In this document: one piece after another, positions 7,966 through 17,744 of the stretch | Numbering within the stretch: position 1 is the first letter of the stretch | Layout of the letters: every line of letters starts with the position of its first letter | Origin: Acinetobacter sp. ANC 3929 | Lineage (GTDB): Bacteria; Pseudomonadota; Gammaproteobacteria; Pseudomonadales; Moraxellaceae | Length of the DNA: 64,000 bases | NCBI RefSeq assembly: GCF_000369405.1 | Contig: NZ_KB849994.1 | Location: forward strand, 16,433-80,432 | Direction of reading: 5' to 3' | Made by a program: the position numbers and the translations under genes | Notes under the pieces: generated by a model | What the model was told of the DNA's origin: nothing | What the model saw: only the letters and a program-made list of their open reading frames with translations | Databases searched by the model: none

Positions 7966-8235
7966 TTATTTGGAGGGCGGTAGTACGTTAGGCTTTTGTA
8001 ACATTAATCCATTTATAACTTTTTGTTGTCTACTATCTTCATTACGTAGTTGTTTATCTTTAGAATGATGGTCTTTATTCTCTTCGACTTTGGTGTCGCC
8101 ATGATTATGATCAGTGATATTACGTAATTCGGTATCATCTAAGGAGCGAATCGTTTTTGAAGTGCTAGGTTCAGCCCATGATGTCGTATTCAAAAAAATG
8201 AAAAATAATAAATTGTACTTCATCCATGAAGTCAT
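7966..8235 (-). CDS. Small secreted His-rich protein of the cop operon
   Basis: 89 residues. A signal peptide (MKYNLLFFIFLNTTSWA within the first 21) is followed by a polar, His- and Asp-rich region (DHNHGD and DHHSKDK). A periplasmic metal-binding role is likely. The ATG at 8235 has AAGGA seven bases upstream; an internal ATG at 8223 is the alternative. It is the last gene of the copC-copD unit, 14 bases after copD. The string SLDDTELRNIT resembles the short LDD-ELS-VTG motif near the start of some Acinetobacter surface proteins, but I would not assign it on that. Function not known. Confidence 0.6.
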   Translation of the reverse strand: MTSWMKYNLLFFIFLNTTSWAEPSTSKTIRSLDDTELRNITDHNHGDTKVEENKDHHSKDKQLRNEDSRQQKVINGLMLQKPNVLPPSK

Positions 8236-8249
8236 AGCGTGATCCTTTT

Positions 8250-9131
8250 TTACTCAATACCGACTACAGTGGTGATATAACCAGTGGCTAAAAGAATTGA
8301 TAGACCTAATGACATCTCAAATAAAATGGCATAGCCCAATTGTTTCGCAAATTTCGGGTCTTGTAAGCGAGGTGTGAAATACCATTTGTTAAAGGCTGCT
8401 AACAATAAAATACTTAGGACAAATAATATTTTAATAATAAATCCATGCCCATAAGGTGTATTGATTAGAGTATTAAAATCTTTAAAGAGTAATAAAGCAA
8501 TACTAAGACCACAAGCGATGAGTATTCCTACAATAAAGGCTGCTATTTGCCCAAATAGATGCATACGTTCTTTAAGTGGTAAGCCATTAATTTTTTTGCT
8601 TGTTTTCCATAATGGATAAAGCGACCCCATCCATAAGGACATTACAAGTACATGTATTGATAACAAAGCTTGAGCGAATAAGGGTAAATTCGTGACGTGT
8701 CCGAGTTGTGAAAAACTTAAAACGATTGGTGTGAGCAGTATGGTAAAGATTGCTCCTTCAGTTTTGGAAATATCAATCGTCCCTTTACTAAGTTTGACTA
8801 TCATAAATATGAGTAAAAGTGCAAAACTGATTGATCGAATGATAGAGACATGTCCAGTAGGAGTATTGACTAGTATATTTATATAGTTGCTATCCCACAT
8901 ACCTGAAAGGCCAGTGTTGGCAAAACTTCCTATAAGAATGAAGAAGCCGAGAACACTTGAAAAAAGGCCTAAACCTGTACCAATAGTCATGTATTTTAGA
9001 ATAGTCTCCTTGATTTCAACATAACGTCCAAGTAAGAAATAGCAGAAAGCACCGCCAATAACAAATGCAATCCCTAAATATAAAATGACTTTAACCAACC
9101 ATGTTGCATATATCCAAGTCTCAGGAATCAT
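8250..9131 (-). CDS. copD: Copper resistance protein CopD (inner membrane)
   Basis: 293 residues, nearly all hydrophobic, with about eight membrane segments starting at WATWLVKVILYLGIAFVIGG. Histidines at segment edges (QLGHVTNLPL, SIHVLVMSLWMGSLYPLW) match the conserved pattern of the CopD/PcoD family, which passes copper across the inner membrane with CopC as the periplasmic partner. The ribosome site AAGGGAGA is well placed before ATG 9131. It lies 67 bases downstream of copC and 14 bases upstream of the His-rich gene, so the three form one operon read leftward from the CopR-type operator at 9706. Length fits the family. Confidence 0.85.
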   Translation of the reverse strand: MIPETWIYATWLVKVILYLGIAFVIGGAFCYFLLGRYVEIKETILKYMTIGTGLGLFSSVLGFFILIGSFANTGLSGMWDSNYINILVNTPTGHVSIIRSISFALLLIFMIVKLSKGTIDISKTEGAIFTILLTPIVLSFSQLGHVTNLPLFAQALLSIHVLVMSLWMGSLYPLWKTSKKINGLPLKERMHLFGQIAAFIVGILIACGLSIALLLFKDFNTLINTPYGHGFIIKILFVLSILLLAAFNKWYFTPRLQDPKFAKQLGYAILFEMSLGLSILLATGYITTVVGIE

Positions 9132-9198
9132 ATTTTTCTCCCTTTATTATAGCAACATGCCAGCAAGCTGCTGGCATGTTGACTATTTTCACTCATTG

Positions 9199-9579
9199 TT
9201 ATTTTGCCGATTTAATAGTGAAATTATATTCACCATTCATGTTATGGCCATCGGTACCCATTGTGGTCCAAACCACCGTATATTTTCCTTTTTTTAGTTT
9301 TGGAACCGCTACGTCAAATGATTTTTTCATATCATGAGTTATTTGGTAGTTCAAAGGGATATCCTTACGTTGGGCATCAAGTAACTTAACGTTCATTAGC
9401 ATGACTTCTTCACCAAAATTGAGTGTTATGTTTTTTGGTTGACTTGCTACAGAAGCATTGATCGCAGGAATTGCACTTTCAAGTTTCACGTGTGCAAATG
9501 CACTTGAAGCAGTAACAATCAGTGTTGCACCTACGAGAGTGTTACGTAGAGCTGACATTTTATTTTTGAAAATTTTCAT
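9199..9579 (-). CDS. copC: Periplasmic copper-binding protein CopC
   Basis: 126 residues. The signal peptide ends at SSAFA; the mature protein begins with HVKLESAIPA, whose N-terminal His is the first ligand of the Cu(II) site in this family. The other expected ligands sit in GTDGHNMNGEY near the C-terminus (Asp and His). The remaining residues form the small beta barrel of CopC/PcoC/YobA. A methionine-rich Cu(I) loop is not evident, so it is closer to the Cu(II)-only type. AGAGGA precedes the start. First gene of the leftward copC-copD operon, divergent from the copper ATPase. Confidence 0.9.
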   Translation of the reverse strand: MKIFKNKMSALRNTLVGATLIVTASSAFAHVKLESAIPAINASVASQPKNITLNFGEEVMLMNVKLLDAQRKDIPLNYQITHDMKKSFDVAVPKLKKGKYTVVWTTMGTDGHNMNGEYNFTIKSAK

Positions 9580-9705
9580 TTCTTCATCCTCTTTAAACTA
9601 ATCTTGGGCTCAGTAATGACCGAATGAAATGCATCAATTGGTTGCTTGGTCATCACCTTTCTCATGCTTATTATTAAAGGATGAGAGAAACATCCCGATG
9701 ACTTC

Positions 9706-9727
9706 AAAATTACATTTTTGTCATTTT
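9706..9727. promoter_or_regulatory. CusR/CopR-type operator between copC and the copper ATPase
   Basis: Right arm TTGTCATTTT is identical to the CusR box half site of E. coli (AAAATGACAA, two bases, TTGTCATTTT). The left arm AAAATTACAT matches eight of ten positions, with the right two-base spacing. It lies 127 bp from copC and 134 bp from the ATPase, so one site could serve both directions. The regulator would be CopRS encoded at 12.3-14.4 kb. Confidence 0.7.
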
Positions 9728-9860
9728 AAAAATTAAAAAACCACAAGTGGTACACTGGCTTTAAAGAAAACAATGATCACTAAACAAACTAATAAGAGGG
9801 AGTCTATTTCCATCTTAATGAAATTATTAATTTAAAAAATTAAATATGAAGGAGGCTTTT

Positions 9861-12224
9861 ATGGACCATCATCATGAAAACAAAGTACTCAATAACAGAC
9901 TTACTGACCCTGTCTGTGGTATGACAGTTACAGAAGCATCCAAGTTTTATGAAGAAGTTAAAAATAGAACTTTTTACTTTTGTAGTGAGAAATGCCACAT
10001 AAAGTTTAAAAGTGATCCTCATTTTTATATTACTAAAGTTGAGAATGTAGTTACGTTAAAAGAACCACAAAAGAGGGATGGTGAGGATTCAAATGAAGTT
10101 AATCAGCCTGCTCATGTTAATACCTTCACGATATACACTTGTCCAATGCATCCTGAAATTAGACAGAACCATGCGGGAAATTGTCCGATCTGTGGTATGT
10201 CGTTAGAGCCTTTACTTCCTGACTTAGATGACGCTGATGAAAACCCAGAACTCAAGAATTTTAAGCATAGATTTTGGTGGACCTTACCGCTAACCATTAT
10301 TGTAGTTTTCTTAGCAATGTTTGGTCATCAATTGAACTGGTTCGAAATGCAGGTGCAAAGCTGGATGGAACTGGTACTGACTTTACCAATTGTTTTGTGG
10401 GCAGGAATGCCATTTTTTGTGAGATGTTGGCAGTCAATCTGGAATCGGAGTCCAAATATGTGGACCTTGATTGGAATAGGTACAGGAGCTGCTTTTATAT
10501 ACAGCCTTGTTGGAACAATAGTACCTCAAGTATTTCCAGACTCATTTGTATCTATGGGGCGTGTTGCTGTGTATTTTGAGGCGACCGCAGCGATTATTTC
10601 TCTCACATTGTTAGGTCAAGTGCTAGAGTTAAAAGCACGTTCCCAAACTTCAGCGGCAATTAAATCCCTACTTGGGCTAGCACCTAAAACAGCAAGAAAA
10701 ATCAGTGTTGATGGTATAGAAGAAGATATTCCACTATCTCATGTACACGTAGGCGATTTATTACGGATACGCCCCGGTGAAAAAGTTCCTGTTGATGGAG
10801 TCATTACAGAAGGTTCAAGCTCTGTAGATGAATCGATGTTAACTGGTGAACCTGTGCCAGTTACAAAACGTGTGGGTGATCAAGTCATTGGTGCAACAAT
10901 GAACATGAATGGTTCATTGGTGATGCGATCAGAAAAAGTTGGATCATCAACCGTACTTTCTCAAATCGTGCAAATGGTTGCTCAGGCTCAACGTTCAAAA
11001 GCACCTATGCAGCGGATGGCGGATCATGTTGCAGGACGATTTGTTATGGGGGTTATAGGTATTGCTGTTCTAACTTTTTTGGGGTGGGGGCTATTCGGAC
11101 CTGAACCTAGTTGGGTTTATGGATTAATCAATGCAGTAGCTGTTTTAATCATCGCATGCCCATGTGCTTTGGGATTAGCTACGCCAATGTCAATTATGGT
11201 AGCAACAGGGCGAGGTGCATCAAATGGAGTACTTTTTCGAGACGCTGCCGCAATAGAGAATCTACGTAAAATTGATACATTGATTATTGATAAAACAGGA
11301 ACTTTGACAGAAGGACAACCATCATTCAATAAAGTAGTAGCCACTTCAGGATATGAAAAGAATGAAGTCCTCCGTTTAGCTGCGAGTTTAGATCAGGGCA
11401 GTGAGCATCCTTTAGCAAATGCAATTGTACGTGCCGCCCGTGAGCGAAATCTTACTTTAAGTAAACCTACTTCATTTGAATCAGGTTCAGGTATTGGTGT
11501 TAATGGAGAGATAAACGGACAAAAATTAGCGCTAGGCAATACGGCACTGATGAAGCAATTAGGGATATCTGTTAACACTCTTATTCCACAAGCAGAGGTA
11601 TTAAGAGCTGAAGGTGCCAGTGTTATGTATTTGGCAGCCGATGGAAAACTGCTAGGTCTTCTGGCAGTTTCAGATCCAATCAAAGCAAGCACTCCAGAGG
11701 CCCTTTTATCGTTGGAAGACTCAGGTTTAAGAATCATCATGGCAACAGGTGATGGGCTAACTACAGCAAAATCAGTTGGGGCTAAGTTAGGAATTAGTGA
11801 GGTTTATGGTGAGGTTAAACCTGCTGATAAATTAGATTTGGTCACAAAATTGCAAAAAGAAGGGAGAATTGTTGCTATGGCTGGTGATGGAATTAATGAT
11901 GCACCAGCCTTGGCTCAAGCTGATATTGGAATCGCAATGGGCACGGGTACTGATGTAGCAATGAATAGTGCCCAAGTTACATTAGTAAAAGGTGACTTAC
12001 GTGGTATTGAAATTGCTCGTTCTTTATCAGAGGCAACTGTTAAAAATATGAAACAAAACTTGATGTTTGCTTTCCTCTATAATGGATTAGGTATCCCTTT
12101 GGCTGCTGGTGTACTGTATCCATTTACTGGCTGGTTACTCTCGCCTATGATTGCTGCATTAGCAATGAGCCTAAGCTCAGCATCGGTAATTGGTAATGCC
12201 TTACGATTACGTCATCAAAAATAA
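9861..12224 (+). CDS. Cu(I)-exporting P1B-type ATPase with YHS and HMBD domains
   Basis: 787 residues from ATG 9861, which has AAGGAGG five bases upstream; the ATG at 9846 would put that site inside the gene. Order: His run (HHH), YHS domain ([10 protein letters not shown], residues about 13-55), heavy-metal-binding domain (YTCPMHPEI, Cys94 region), eight membrane segments, TGE of the actuator (about 328-330), CPC metal gate (433-435), phosphorylated DKTGT (Asp477), and GDGIND hinge (675-680). YN in the seventh segment and MSLSS in the eighth mark Cu(I)/Ag(I) specificity. The usual CxxC HMA domains are absent. It exports cytoplasmic copper to the periplasm. Divergent from copC, sharing the operator at 9706. 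Confidence 0.9.
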   Translation: MDHHHENKVLNNRLTDPVCGMTVTEASKFYEEVKNRTFYFCSEKCHIKFKSDPHFYITKVENVVTLKEPQKRDGEDSNEVNQPAHVNTFTIYTCPMHPEIRQNHAGNCPICGMSLEPLLPDLDDADENPELKNFKHRFWWTLPLTIIVVFLAMFGHQLNWFEMQVQSWMELVLTLPIVLWAGMPFFVRCWQSIWNRSPNMWTLIGIGTGAAFIYSLVGTIVPQVFPDSFVSMGRVAVYFEATAAIISLTLLGQVLELKARSQTSAAIKSLLGLAPKTARKISVDGIEEDIPLSHVHVGDLLRIRPGEKVPVDGVITEGSSSVDESMLTGEPVPVTKRVGDQVIGATMNMNGSLVMRSEKVGSSTVLSQIVQMVAQAQRSKAPMQRMADHVAGRFVMGVIGIAVLTFLGWGLFGPEPSWVYGLINAVAVLIIACPCALGLATPMSIMVATGRGASNGVLFRDAAAIENLRKIDTLIIDKTGTLTEGQPSFNKVVATSGYEKNEVLRLAASLDQGSEHPLANAIVRAARERNLTLSKPTSFESGSGIGVNGEINGQKLALGNTALMKQLGISVNTLIPQAEVLRAEGASVMYLAADGKLLGLLAVSDPIKASTPEALLSLEDSGLRIIMATGDGLTTAKSVGAKLGISEVYGEVKPADKLDLVTKLQKEGRIVAMAGDGINDAPALAQADIGIAMGTGTDVAMNSAQVTLVKGDLRGIEIARSLSEATVKNMKQNLMFAFLYNGLGIPLAAGVLYPFTGWLLSPMIAALAMSLSSASVIGNALRLRHQK

Positions 12225-12230
12225 TCACGA

Positions 12231-12266
12231 CTTACCACTCATTAGCGTAAGTTAATGAGTGGTAAG
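12231..12266. terminator. Bidirectional hairpin between ATPase and copS
   Basis: Perfect 14-pair stem (CTTACCACTCATTA and complement) with an eight-base loop, lying between convergent genes. T runs are weak on both sides, so termination strength is uncertain. Confidence 0.6.
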
Positions 12267-12302
12267 CATCATTAGAATGAGTGCTTAATAACCGAGATAT
12301 CA

Positions 12303-13679
12303 CTAATTTTTAAAGATAATTTTAAAAGAAATATGTCCCTCGTTATAAGTCGCTTGAATGGAAGCTCCATGCACATCAAGAATAGATTTGGTAATTGCTA
12401 AACCAAGGCCAGTACCTTCTTCAACTCTCTGTCTAGATACATCTGTTCGATAAAAACGATCGAATAACCGATTAAGTTGTTCTGATGATAGTGGGGAGCT
12501 TTCATTTTCAATGATGAATGTTGTTGTATCAAAGTTTTGTTGGCATGTGATTTTGATGACCGAATCTGATTTGCCATATTTAATTGCATTCGATAACAAA
12601 TTACTTAAAGCGCGGCGTAGCATTAAAGGATCACCTTTTATACTACCTGAACCACTCTGTTCGAGTGACATTCCCTTTTCAGCAGCGATAGCATCATAAA
12701 AATCAAATAATGCTGAAACTTCTTTAACTAAATTAACCTGTTGTAGGTTAGGTAAATGTAGACCATGTTCTGCTTTTGCCAAAAATAGCATATCAGAGAC
12801 CATGCGAGCTAAATGCTCAAACTCTTCTAAATTTGAAAATAGAACTTCCTGATAAGTATTAATATTTCGACTACGAGATAAACATACTTGAGTTTGAGTC
12901 ATCAAATTGTTAATAGGTGTTCTTATTTCATGAGCAAGATCAGATGAAAAATCTGAAAGTTTTTCTACTGCGGCTTCTAGCCGATCTAACATATCATTAA
13001 AAGCGACAGCCAGTGATTTAAGTTCGGTTGGAGTATTTTCGACTTCTAAACGTTCAGAAAGATGTTGGGCTGAGATACCCTCTGCTACTTTTGCCATTTG
13101 TTGTACTGGACGTAGCCCTCGCCATGCTGCGAACCACCCTAAGAACATTAAACAAATTGTACCCACAAATCCAATGTATAAAAGTTGACGTCTAAAGTCA
13201 TTTAAGAAATGTAGATGCTCAGAGGTATCGATTCCAACAATAATCTGAGCTGATATAAACGAGTCATTATGATCAAAAGTCTTTTTATAAATTAAGCCAC
13301 GATAAGTCTTATTTTTAATTTTCCATTCAAGCCATGGATCTTGTTTTGATTTGTTGAGTGCTTGGGGATGAATTACTGATGGTGCTGAGCTAAAAATAAC
13401 TTGACCTGTTGGACGTTCAATCTGAACAATCAGATCGTGATGTCCAATTAAGGCATCTTTTAAATATAAATTTAGTTCTTGAGAGTTAGATGGGTTCTGT
13501 TCAAGTAGATTCTCTATAAGTTGAATTTTGCCTTCTAATTGAGTTCGGTCTTGAGCTTCAAAATGATGCATTACGAGCTTGTGAATAACCAACCCCATAA
13601 TCATTAAGATGATAACAGTAGAAAGAGAAAAGATGATTGCTATACGAAAGCTGATTGCATTAAACAATTTACGAGTCAT
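12303..13679 (-). CDS. copS: Heavy-metal sensor histidine kinase CopS/CusS
   Basis: 458 residues. Two membrane segments (about residues 10-32 and 165-187) enclose a periplasmic sensor loop. Then come a HAMP domain ([22 protein letters not shown]), the dimerisation box with the phosphorylated His ([14 protein letters not shown], about residue 247) and an ATPase domain (N box [15 protein letters not shown] box [10 protein letters not shown]). This is the layout of the CusS/CopS family that senses periplasmic Cu/Ag. Its start overlaps the end of the regulator gene by 11 bases, so translation is coupled. It should phosphorylate CopR, encoded just upstream. Confidence 0.9.
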   Translation of the reverse strand: MTRKLFNAISFRIAIIFSLSTVIILMIMGLVIHKLVMHHFEAQDRTQLEGKIQLIENLLEQNPSNSQELNLYLKDALIGHHDLIVQIERPTGQVIFSSAPSVIHPQALNKSKQDPWLEWKIKNKTYRGLIYKKTFDHNDSFISAQIIVGIDTSEHLHFLNDFRRQLLYIGFVGTICLMFLGWFAAWRGLRPVQQMAKVAEGISAQHLSERLEVENTPTELKSLAVAFNDMLDRLEAAVEKLSDFSSDLAHEIRTPINNLMTQTQVCLSRSRNINTYQEVLFSNLEEFEHLARMVSDMLFLAKAEHGLHLPNLQQVNLVKEVSALFDFYDAIAAEKGMSLEQSGSGSIKGDPLMLRRALSNLLSNAIKYGKSDSVIKITCQQNFDTTTFIIENESSPLSSEQLNRLFDRFYRTDVSRQRVEEGTGLGLAITKSILDVHGASIQATYNEGHISFKIIFKN

Positions 13680-14352
13680 CTTCTACCTCTAAAACATACC
13701 CCATTCCACGTATGTTCTGTATCAGCTTTGGGCTAAAATTACTGTCAATTTTACTGCGCAAACGTTTGATAGCGACTTCTACAACGTTGGTATCACTATC
13801 AAAATTCATGTCCCATATTTGAGAGGCAATGAGCGTACGAGGTAATATCTCACCACGTCTACGCATAAATAATTCCATCAGCGCGAATTCTTTAGCTGTT
13901 AAGTCAATACGTTGCCCAGCGCGAGTGACGCGGCGTTTACGAAGATCAAGTTCAAGATCAGCAATTGTAATAAGGTTACTATCTTCTTTTTGTTGTCCCC
14001 GTCGGAGTAAGCTTTTAATTCGTGCTAATAACTCAGCAAAAGCAAAAGGCTTGACTAGATAATCATCAGCACCTAAATCCAAGCCTTTCACACGATCTTC
14101 AATTTGATCACGTGCTGAAAGAAAAAGAATAGGCATAGTTTTGCCACTTTTTCGGATATCATAAATGATATCCCAACCATCTAGCTTTGGAAGCATCACA
14201 TCTAAAATGATGAGGTCATATTCTTCGGAAAGCGCTTGATGTTTACCAGATAATCCATCCGTTACCCAATCCGTTATATACCCAGCTTCAGATAGACCTT
14301 GTTTAAGGTAGTCACCGGTTTTTTGTTCATCTTCAACTAGTAAGATTCTCAT
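13669..14352 (-). CDS. copR: Copper response regulator CopR/CusR (OmpR family)
   Basis: 227 residues from ATG 14352 ([16 protein letters not shown]); a frame from 14385 would add 11 unlikely residues. Receiver domain with acidic pocket EDE, phosphorylated Asp in [14 protein letters not shown] (about residue 51) and Lys in [11 protein letters not shown]. The C-terminal winged helix has the OmpR-type recognition region ([35 protein letters not shown]). It pairs with copS downstream. Two CusR-like boxes in the island, one directly in front of this gene, make it the likely regulator of all cop units and of itself. Confidence 0.9.
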   Translation of the reverse strand: MRILLVEDEQKTGDYLKQGLSEAGYITDWVTDGLSGKHQALSEEYDLIILDVMLPKLDGWDIIYDIRKSGKTMPILFLSARDQIEDRVKGLDLGADDYLVKPFAFAELLARIKSLLRRGQQKEDSNLITIADLELDLRKRRVTRAGQRIDLTAKEFALMELFMRRRGEILPRTLIASQIWDMNFDSDTNVVEVAIKRLRSKIDSNFSPKLIQNIRGMGYVLEVEDDS

Positions 14353-14413
14353 TGATAAAAATCCCATATCACTCATTAAGAACATAATAACGTTATAAAT
14401 ACGTGATTCGTTG

Positions 14414-14435
14414 TAGATTACAAAAATGTCATTTT
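14414..14435. promoter_or_regulatory. Second CusR/CopR-type operator, between copR and the Met-rich gene
   Basis: Right arm ATGTCATTTT matches nine of ten bases of the E. coli CusR half site, and left arm TAGATTACAA seven of ten, with two bases between. It shares ATTACA and TCATTTT, at identical spacing, with the box at 9706. It is placed to control copRS leftward and the small Met-rich gene with copAB rightward. Confidence 0.65.
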
Positions 14436-14502
14436 CATGTCACATAGATGTTTAGTGAAGGCCTTTAAGGTATTTACATAAAGTTAATTTTTGGAGCAAA
14501 AC

Positions 14503-14853
14503 ATGAAAACTCTATTCAGCCGTAGCTTAACCACTCTTATGTGTGTTGGTACTTTAATTGTAGGAACTCAGTCTTGGGCAGCAGATGTGAAACAAGGAAC
14601 TACAGTTGTGTCTGAAATTAAAGCCGATTCAAAGACGCAAGAGAAATGTCAAAAACCTTGTAATATGAAGAATGATGATAAAACCCAACAGGATCATAGT
14701 CAGCATGAGCATGGTAACATGACGGATATGTCTCAGATGGATCATTCTAAGATGATGAATATGGGGCAATCTAAAATGAGTAATATGGATAATTCCAGTA
14801 TGATGAACATGGACCACTCAAAGATGAACATGTCAAATACATCAAATAAATAA
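14503..14853 (+). CDS. Periplasmic Met/His-rich copper-binding protein
   Basis: 116 residues from ATG 14503, preceded by GGAG at seven bases. A signal peptide ends near TQSWA. The mature part has one Cys pair (KCQKPC) and then a C-terminal run of Met, His and Asp motifs (MDHSKMMNMGQSK, MNMDHSKMNM), the pattern of methionine-type Cu(I)/Cu(II) sequestering proteins found in front of copAB or pcoAB. It stands 90 bases before copA and is probably first in that operon, under the operator at 14414. It would buffer periplasmic copper or hand it to CopA. No family name is certain; PcoE-like in role. Confidence 0.7.
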   Translation: MKTLFSRSLTTLMCVGTLIVGTQSWAADVKQGTTVVSEIKADSKTQEKCQKPCNMKNDDKTQQDHSQHEHGNMTDMSQMDHSKMMNMGQSKMSNMDNSSMMNMDHSKMNMSNTSNK

Positions 14854-14942
14854 CAAATACGATAAATGAAAGATCGGGGGAAATTAAAGCGAATAATAGG
14901 TTTGCTTGATTCTCCCATCCTTATATTAGATAGGTGAAATAA

Positions 14943-16823
14943 ATGTCTACAAAATTAACGCATGTCCTTTTAATAGGAGTCGGTTTATTTTCATCAACTT
15001 GGGTTGTGGCAGCAGTTAAAGAATATGATTTAACAATCGCTGAGCAAACGGTGAATATCACAGGTAAGCCTTTAAAACGAATTACGGTTAATGGGAAATT
15101 TGTTGCACCTCTTCTTGAGTTTGAGGAAGGTGATGATGCTATTATTCGTGTCCATAACAAGCTAAAAAAACAAGATTCTTCTATTCATTGGCACGGGTTA
15201 ATTCTACCGGGCATCATGGATGGCGTACCCGGATTTAATCAGTTTGACGGTATTGCCCCTAATAAGACCTACGAATATAAGTTTAAGGTACGCCAAAATG
15301 GTACCTATTGGTATCATTCGCATAGTAAAGGTCAAGAACAAGAGGGCTTGTATGGTCCGTTAGTCATTTACCCCAAAAATAGGACACCTTTAACTGTAGC
15401 TGAGAAAACAGATAAGGATTATGTCGTATTACTTTCAGATTTTCATGATTCAACTAGTGATAAAATCATGAATAATCTAAAGAAAGAAGCTGACTATTAT
15501 CAGAACCGTCGTGAAACTGTTTTTGATGTTTTTAAACAAATTAAAAAAGATGGTTTAAAAGCAACATGGCAAGACCGTTCGATGTGGAACCAGATGCGAA
15601 TGCTCAAGACAGATATGTCTGATGTGACAAAATATACTTTTTTGATGAATGGTAAGACTCCAGAACAAAATTGGACTGGTAATTTTAAGACGGGTGAAAA
15701 AGTACGTCTTCGGTTTATTAATGCCTCAGCAATGTCATTCTTTGACGTCAGAATCCCTAACTTGAAAATGACGGTAGTCAGTGCAGATGGGCAACCAGTG
15801 AAACCTGTTCCGGTTGATGAATTCAGAATAGGGACGGCTGAAACGTATGATGTTATTGTAGAACCCAAACAATCAAATTATCAAATTGAAGCAGAATCAA
15901 TTGATAGGAGTGGTTTTTCAGTTGGTTCCTTACATGATGAGAATACTCCTCCAATAAATCAAATCAAAATGCCGAAGTCACGTCCTCGTTCTTTATTAAC
16001 TATGGAAGATATGGGGATGGGGCATGATATGTCTTCTATGGCGGGCATGAATCACGACATGTCTTCAATGAAAGGCATGGATCATGATATGTCGCCTATG
16101 ACAGACAGCTCAAAAGATCAGTCAATGTCTGGAATGAACCATGACATGTCTTCAATGAAAGGCATGGATCACGATATGTCGTCTATGACAGACAGCTCAA
16201 AAGATCAATCTATGTCAGGTATGAACCATGGCATGCAAATGACTACATCTAATGCACCTACACAAGAAAAGAATGGTGATGTTGTATATGGCTGGGCAAA
16301 TGCTTCAACACCTGTTGGTCAAAAAGCACTTCAATATAGTGACTTACAATCTTTAAAGCCTCAACCAGATACTCGTGCCCCTGAACGTGAAATGGAAATC
16401 CGTCTTGGTGGGAACATGGAGCGCTATATTTGGACAATTAATGGTAAGAAGTTTAATGAAACAGAACCATTCAAAGTGAAATACGGGGAACGTATACGCT
16501 TGAAATTTGTGAATGACAGTATGATGGCTCACCCAATGCACTTGCACGGTATGTTTATGCAGCTTGAAAATGGTCAAGATCCAAGTAATATGCCAAATAA
16601 ACACACGATCATTGTGCCACCGGGGAAAACAGTTACAACTTTACTTACTGCTGATGAATTGGGTGAATGGGCTATCCACTGCCATTTGTTATATCACATG
16701 GCAGCTGGAATGATGAACAAACTCATTGTGGCAAATGTAGATAGCAATGATGATGATACGAAAAGTATCGTTGCCCAACCTCAAACTAGCCATGAGGGAG
16801 TGAATCAACATGCACATCACTAA
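14943..16823 (+). CDS. copA: Multicopper oxidase CopA/PcoA
   Basis: 626 residues with three cupredoxin domains. Copper ligands are visible as HWHG (His82 region), HSHS, HPMHLHG and the C-terminal HCHLLYHMAAGMM (Cys580), which supplies type 1 and trinuclear copper sites. The enzyme oxidises Cu(I) to less toxic Cu(II) in the periplasm. A Met/His/Asp-rich insert (residues about 353-435, with GMNHDMSSM repeats) contains an 87-bp tandem duplication at DNA level. The signal peptide (MSTKLTHVLLIGVGLFSSTW) has no twin arginine, although CopA proteins are usually Tat substrates. The start has AGGTGA at six bases. It overlaps copB by 14 bases. Confidence 0.9.
   Translation: MSTKLTHVLLIGVGLFSSTWVVAAVKEYDLTIAEQTVNITGKPLKRITVNGKFVAPLLEFEEGDDAIIRVHNKLKKQDSSIHWHGLILPGIMDGVPGFNQFDGIAPNKTYEYKFKVRQNGTYWYHSHSKGQEQEGLYGPLVIYPKNRTPLTVAEKTDKDYVVLLSDFHDSTSDKIMNNLKKEADYYQNRRETVFDVFKQIKKDGLKATWQDRSMWNQMRMLKTDMSDVTKYTFLMNGKTPEQNWTGNFKTGEKVRLRFINASAMSFFDVRIPNLKMTVVSADGQPVKPVPVDEFRIGTAETYDVIVEPKQSNYQIEAESIDRSGFSVGSLHDENTPPINQIKMPKSRPRSLLTMEDMGMGHDMSSMAGMNHDMSSMKGMDHDMSPMTDSSKDQSMSGMNHDMSSMKGMDHDMSSMTDSSKDQSMSGMNHGMQMTTSNAPTQEKNGDVVYGWANASTPVGQKALQYSDLQSLKPQPDTRAPEREMEIRLGGNMERYIWTINGKKFNETEPFKVKYGERIRLKFVNDSMMAHPMHLHGMFMQLENGQDPSNMPNKHTIIVPPGKTVTTLLTADELGEWAIHCHLLYHMAAGMMNKLIVANVDSNDDDTKSIVAQPQTSHEGVNQHAHH
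16059..16232 (+). repeat. Two tandem 87-bp units coding the Met-rich loop of CopA
   Basis: Units 16059-16145 and 16146-16232 differ at seven of 87 positions by my alignment. Each encodes 29 residues with GMDHDMS and SGMNH motifs. In-frame duplication suggests that copy number, and so copper-binding capacity, can vary. Confidence 0.85.
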
Positions 16824-17694
16824 ACAGTTATATTCAAAAACAATTTTATCTGTTGCTTTAATTGGCTTAGCGGGTATGGCATTTGCGAATGATAATTCGA
16901 CTGAAAATCTAAATAAGAGTACGTCAAGTATGAGTGTGCTTTTACGCGAATCAGGCGGATTAGGCTATGTTGAACGTAATACTGATCAAAAGTCTTCAAA
17001 CAGCAAAGGGTCTGAAACTTTAGCTTTTAGCCAAAATCATATGAACGAGCATGGTGGGCAAATTTATCAGACAACTAAATTTTCCAATGAGTGGATAGTT
17101 GATAAAGATGGAAAGGGCAGCTTAGGTTCGAGTTTCGAGGCATTGATTGGAACAGATGAAAATCGAATGTTTGTTGAAGCTAATATGAATAAAGCGGAGA
17201 GTAATGATCCCAAATATGATGTATCAGCTCTTTACAGTAGAAATGTTGCACCATTTTGGGATGTACAAGCTGGGGTAAGGTATAGTGAGGACAAAAATAA
17301 CCGTAATAGTAATCGCATTGATGGCGTTATTGGATTATTAGGCCTTGCACCTTATTTCTTTGAGACAAAAGCCTACCTTTATGGTGGTGAAAATAATTTT
17401 TGGGGAGCCAGTTTTGAGTTTGATCGAGATCTATTACTCACTCAAAAGCTAATTACTCAGCCATATATTGCAGCAGATATTGTGTTTAATGATAATTCTG
17501 ATTTTGCTACAAAGTCAGGTTTGTCTGAGTTAAAGACAGGTCTAAAAACTCGTTACGAGATTAATAAGCGTATAAGACCATTTGTTGATGTCGCTTATCA
17601 ATATGAAAAAGGACAGAAATTAACAACTTTTCAAGAAGCTACAAATTCTGAAAAGGGGTGGTTATACGGGGCAGGTATTGAATTAGTTTTCTAA
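16810..17694 (+). CDS. copB: Outer-membrane copper resistance protein CopB/PcoB
   Basis: 294 residues. The signal peptide ends at GMAFA. The rest is rich in alternating aromatic/polar strands and ends in ...YGAGIELVF, the terminal Phe typical of outer-membrane beta barrels. The sequence (YQTTKFSNEWIVDKDG, NVAPFWDVQAGVRY, YLYGGENNFWGASFEF) fits the CopB/PcoB family, which works with CopA in the outer membrane. The usual Met-rich N-terminal linker is reduced: only a Ser/Asn-rich stretch is seen. GAGGGAG lies ten bases before ATG 16810, inside copA, so the two are translationally coupled. A strong terminator follows. Confidence 0.85.
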   Translation: MHITKQLYSKTILSVALIGLAGMAFANDNSTENLNKSTSSMSVLLRESGGLGYVERNTDQKSSNSKGSETLAFSQNHMNEHGGQIYQTTKFSNEWIVDKDGKGSLGSSFEALIGTDENRMFVEANMNKAESNDPKYDVSALYSRNVAPFWDVQAGVRYSEDKNNRNSNRIDGVIGLLGLAPYFFETKAYLYGGENNFWGASFEFDRDLLLTQKLITQPYIAADIVFNDNSDFATKSGLSELKTGLKTRYEINKRIRPFVDVAYQYEKGQKLTTFQEATNSEKGWLYGAGIELVF

Positions 17695-17701
17695 ATATTT
17701 T

Positions 17702-17744
17702 ATTAAGAATGAATAATGGTGATATTCCATTATTCATTCTTAAT
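17702..17744. terminator. Bidirectional terminator between copB and cadR
   Basis: An 18-pair stem centred on a seven-base loop (TGATATT), with the inner arm AGAATGAATAATGG perfectly paired. It lies between the convergent stops and reaches the last base of the MerR-type gene. Confidence 0.75.

Noticed and set aside
9085..9337. Plus-strand frames opposite copC and copD
   Set aside because: Antisense shadows of well-supported genes, with no protein-like features.
9846..9860. ATG 9846 as the start of the copper ATPase
   Set aside because: The strong AAGGAGG ribosome site lies between it and ATG 9861, which is at ideal spacing.
16021..16250. Repeat array that might be CRISPR-like
   Set aside because: The repeats are in frame, coding for Met/His motifs of CopA, with no spacers.
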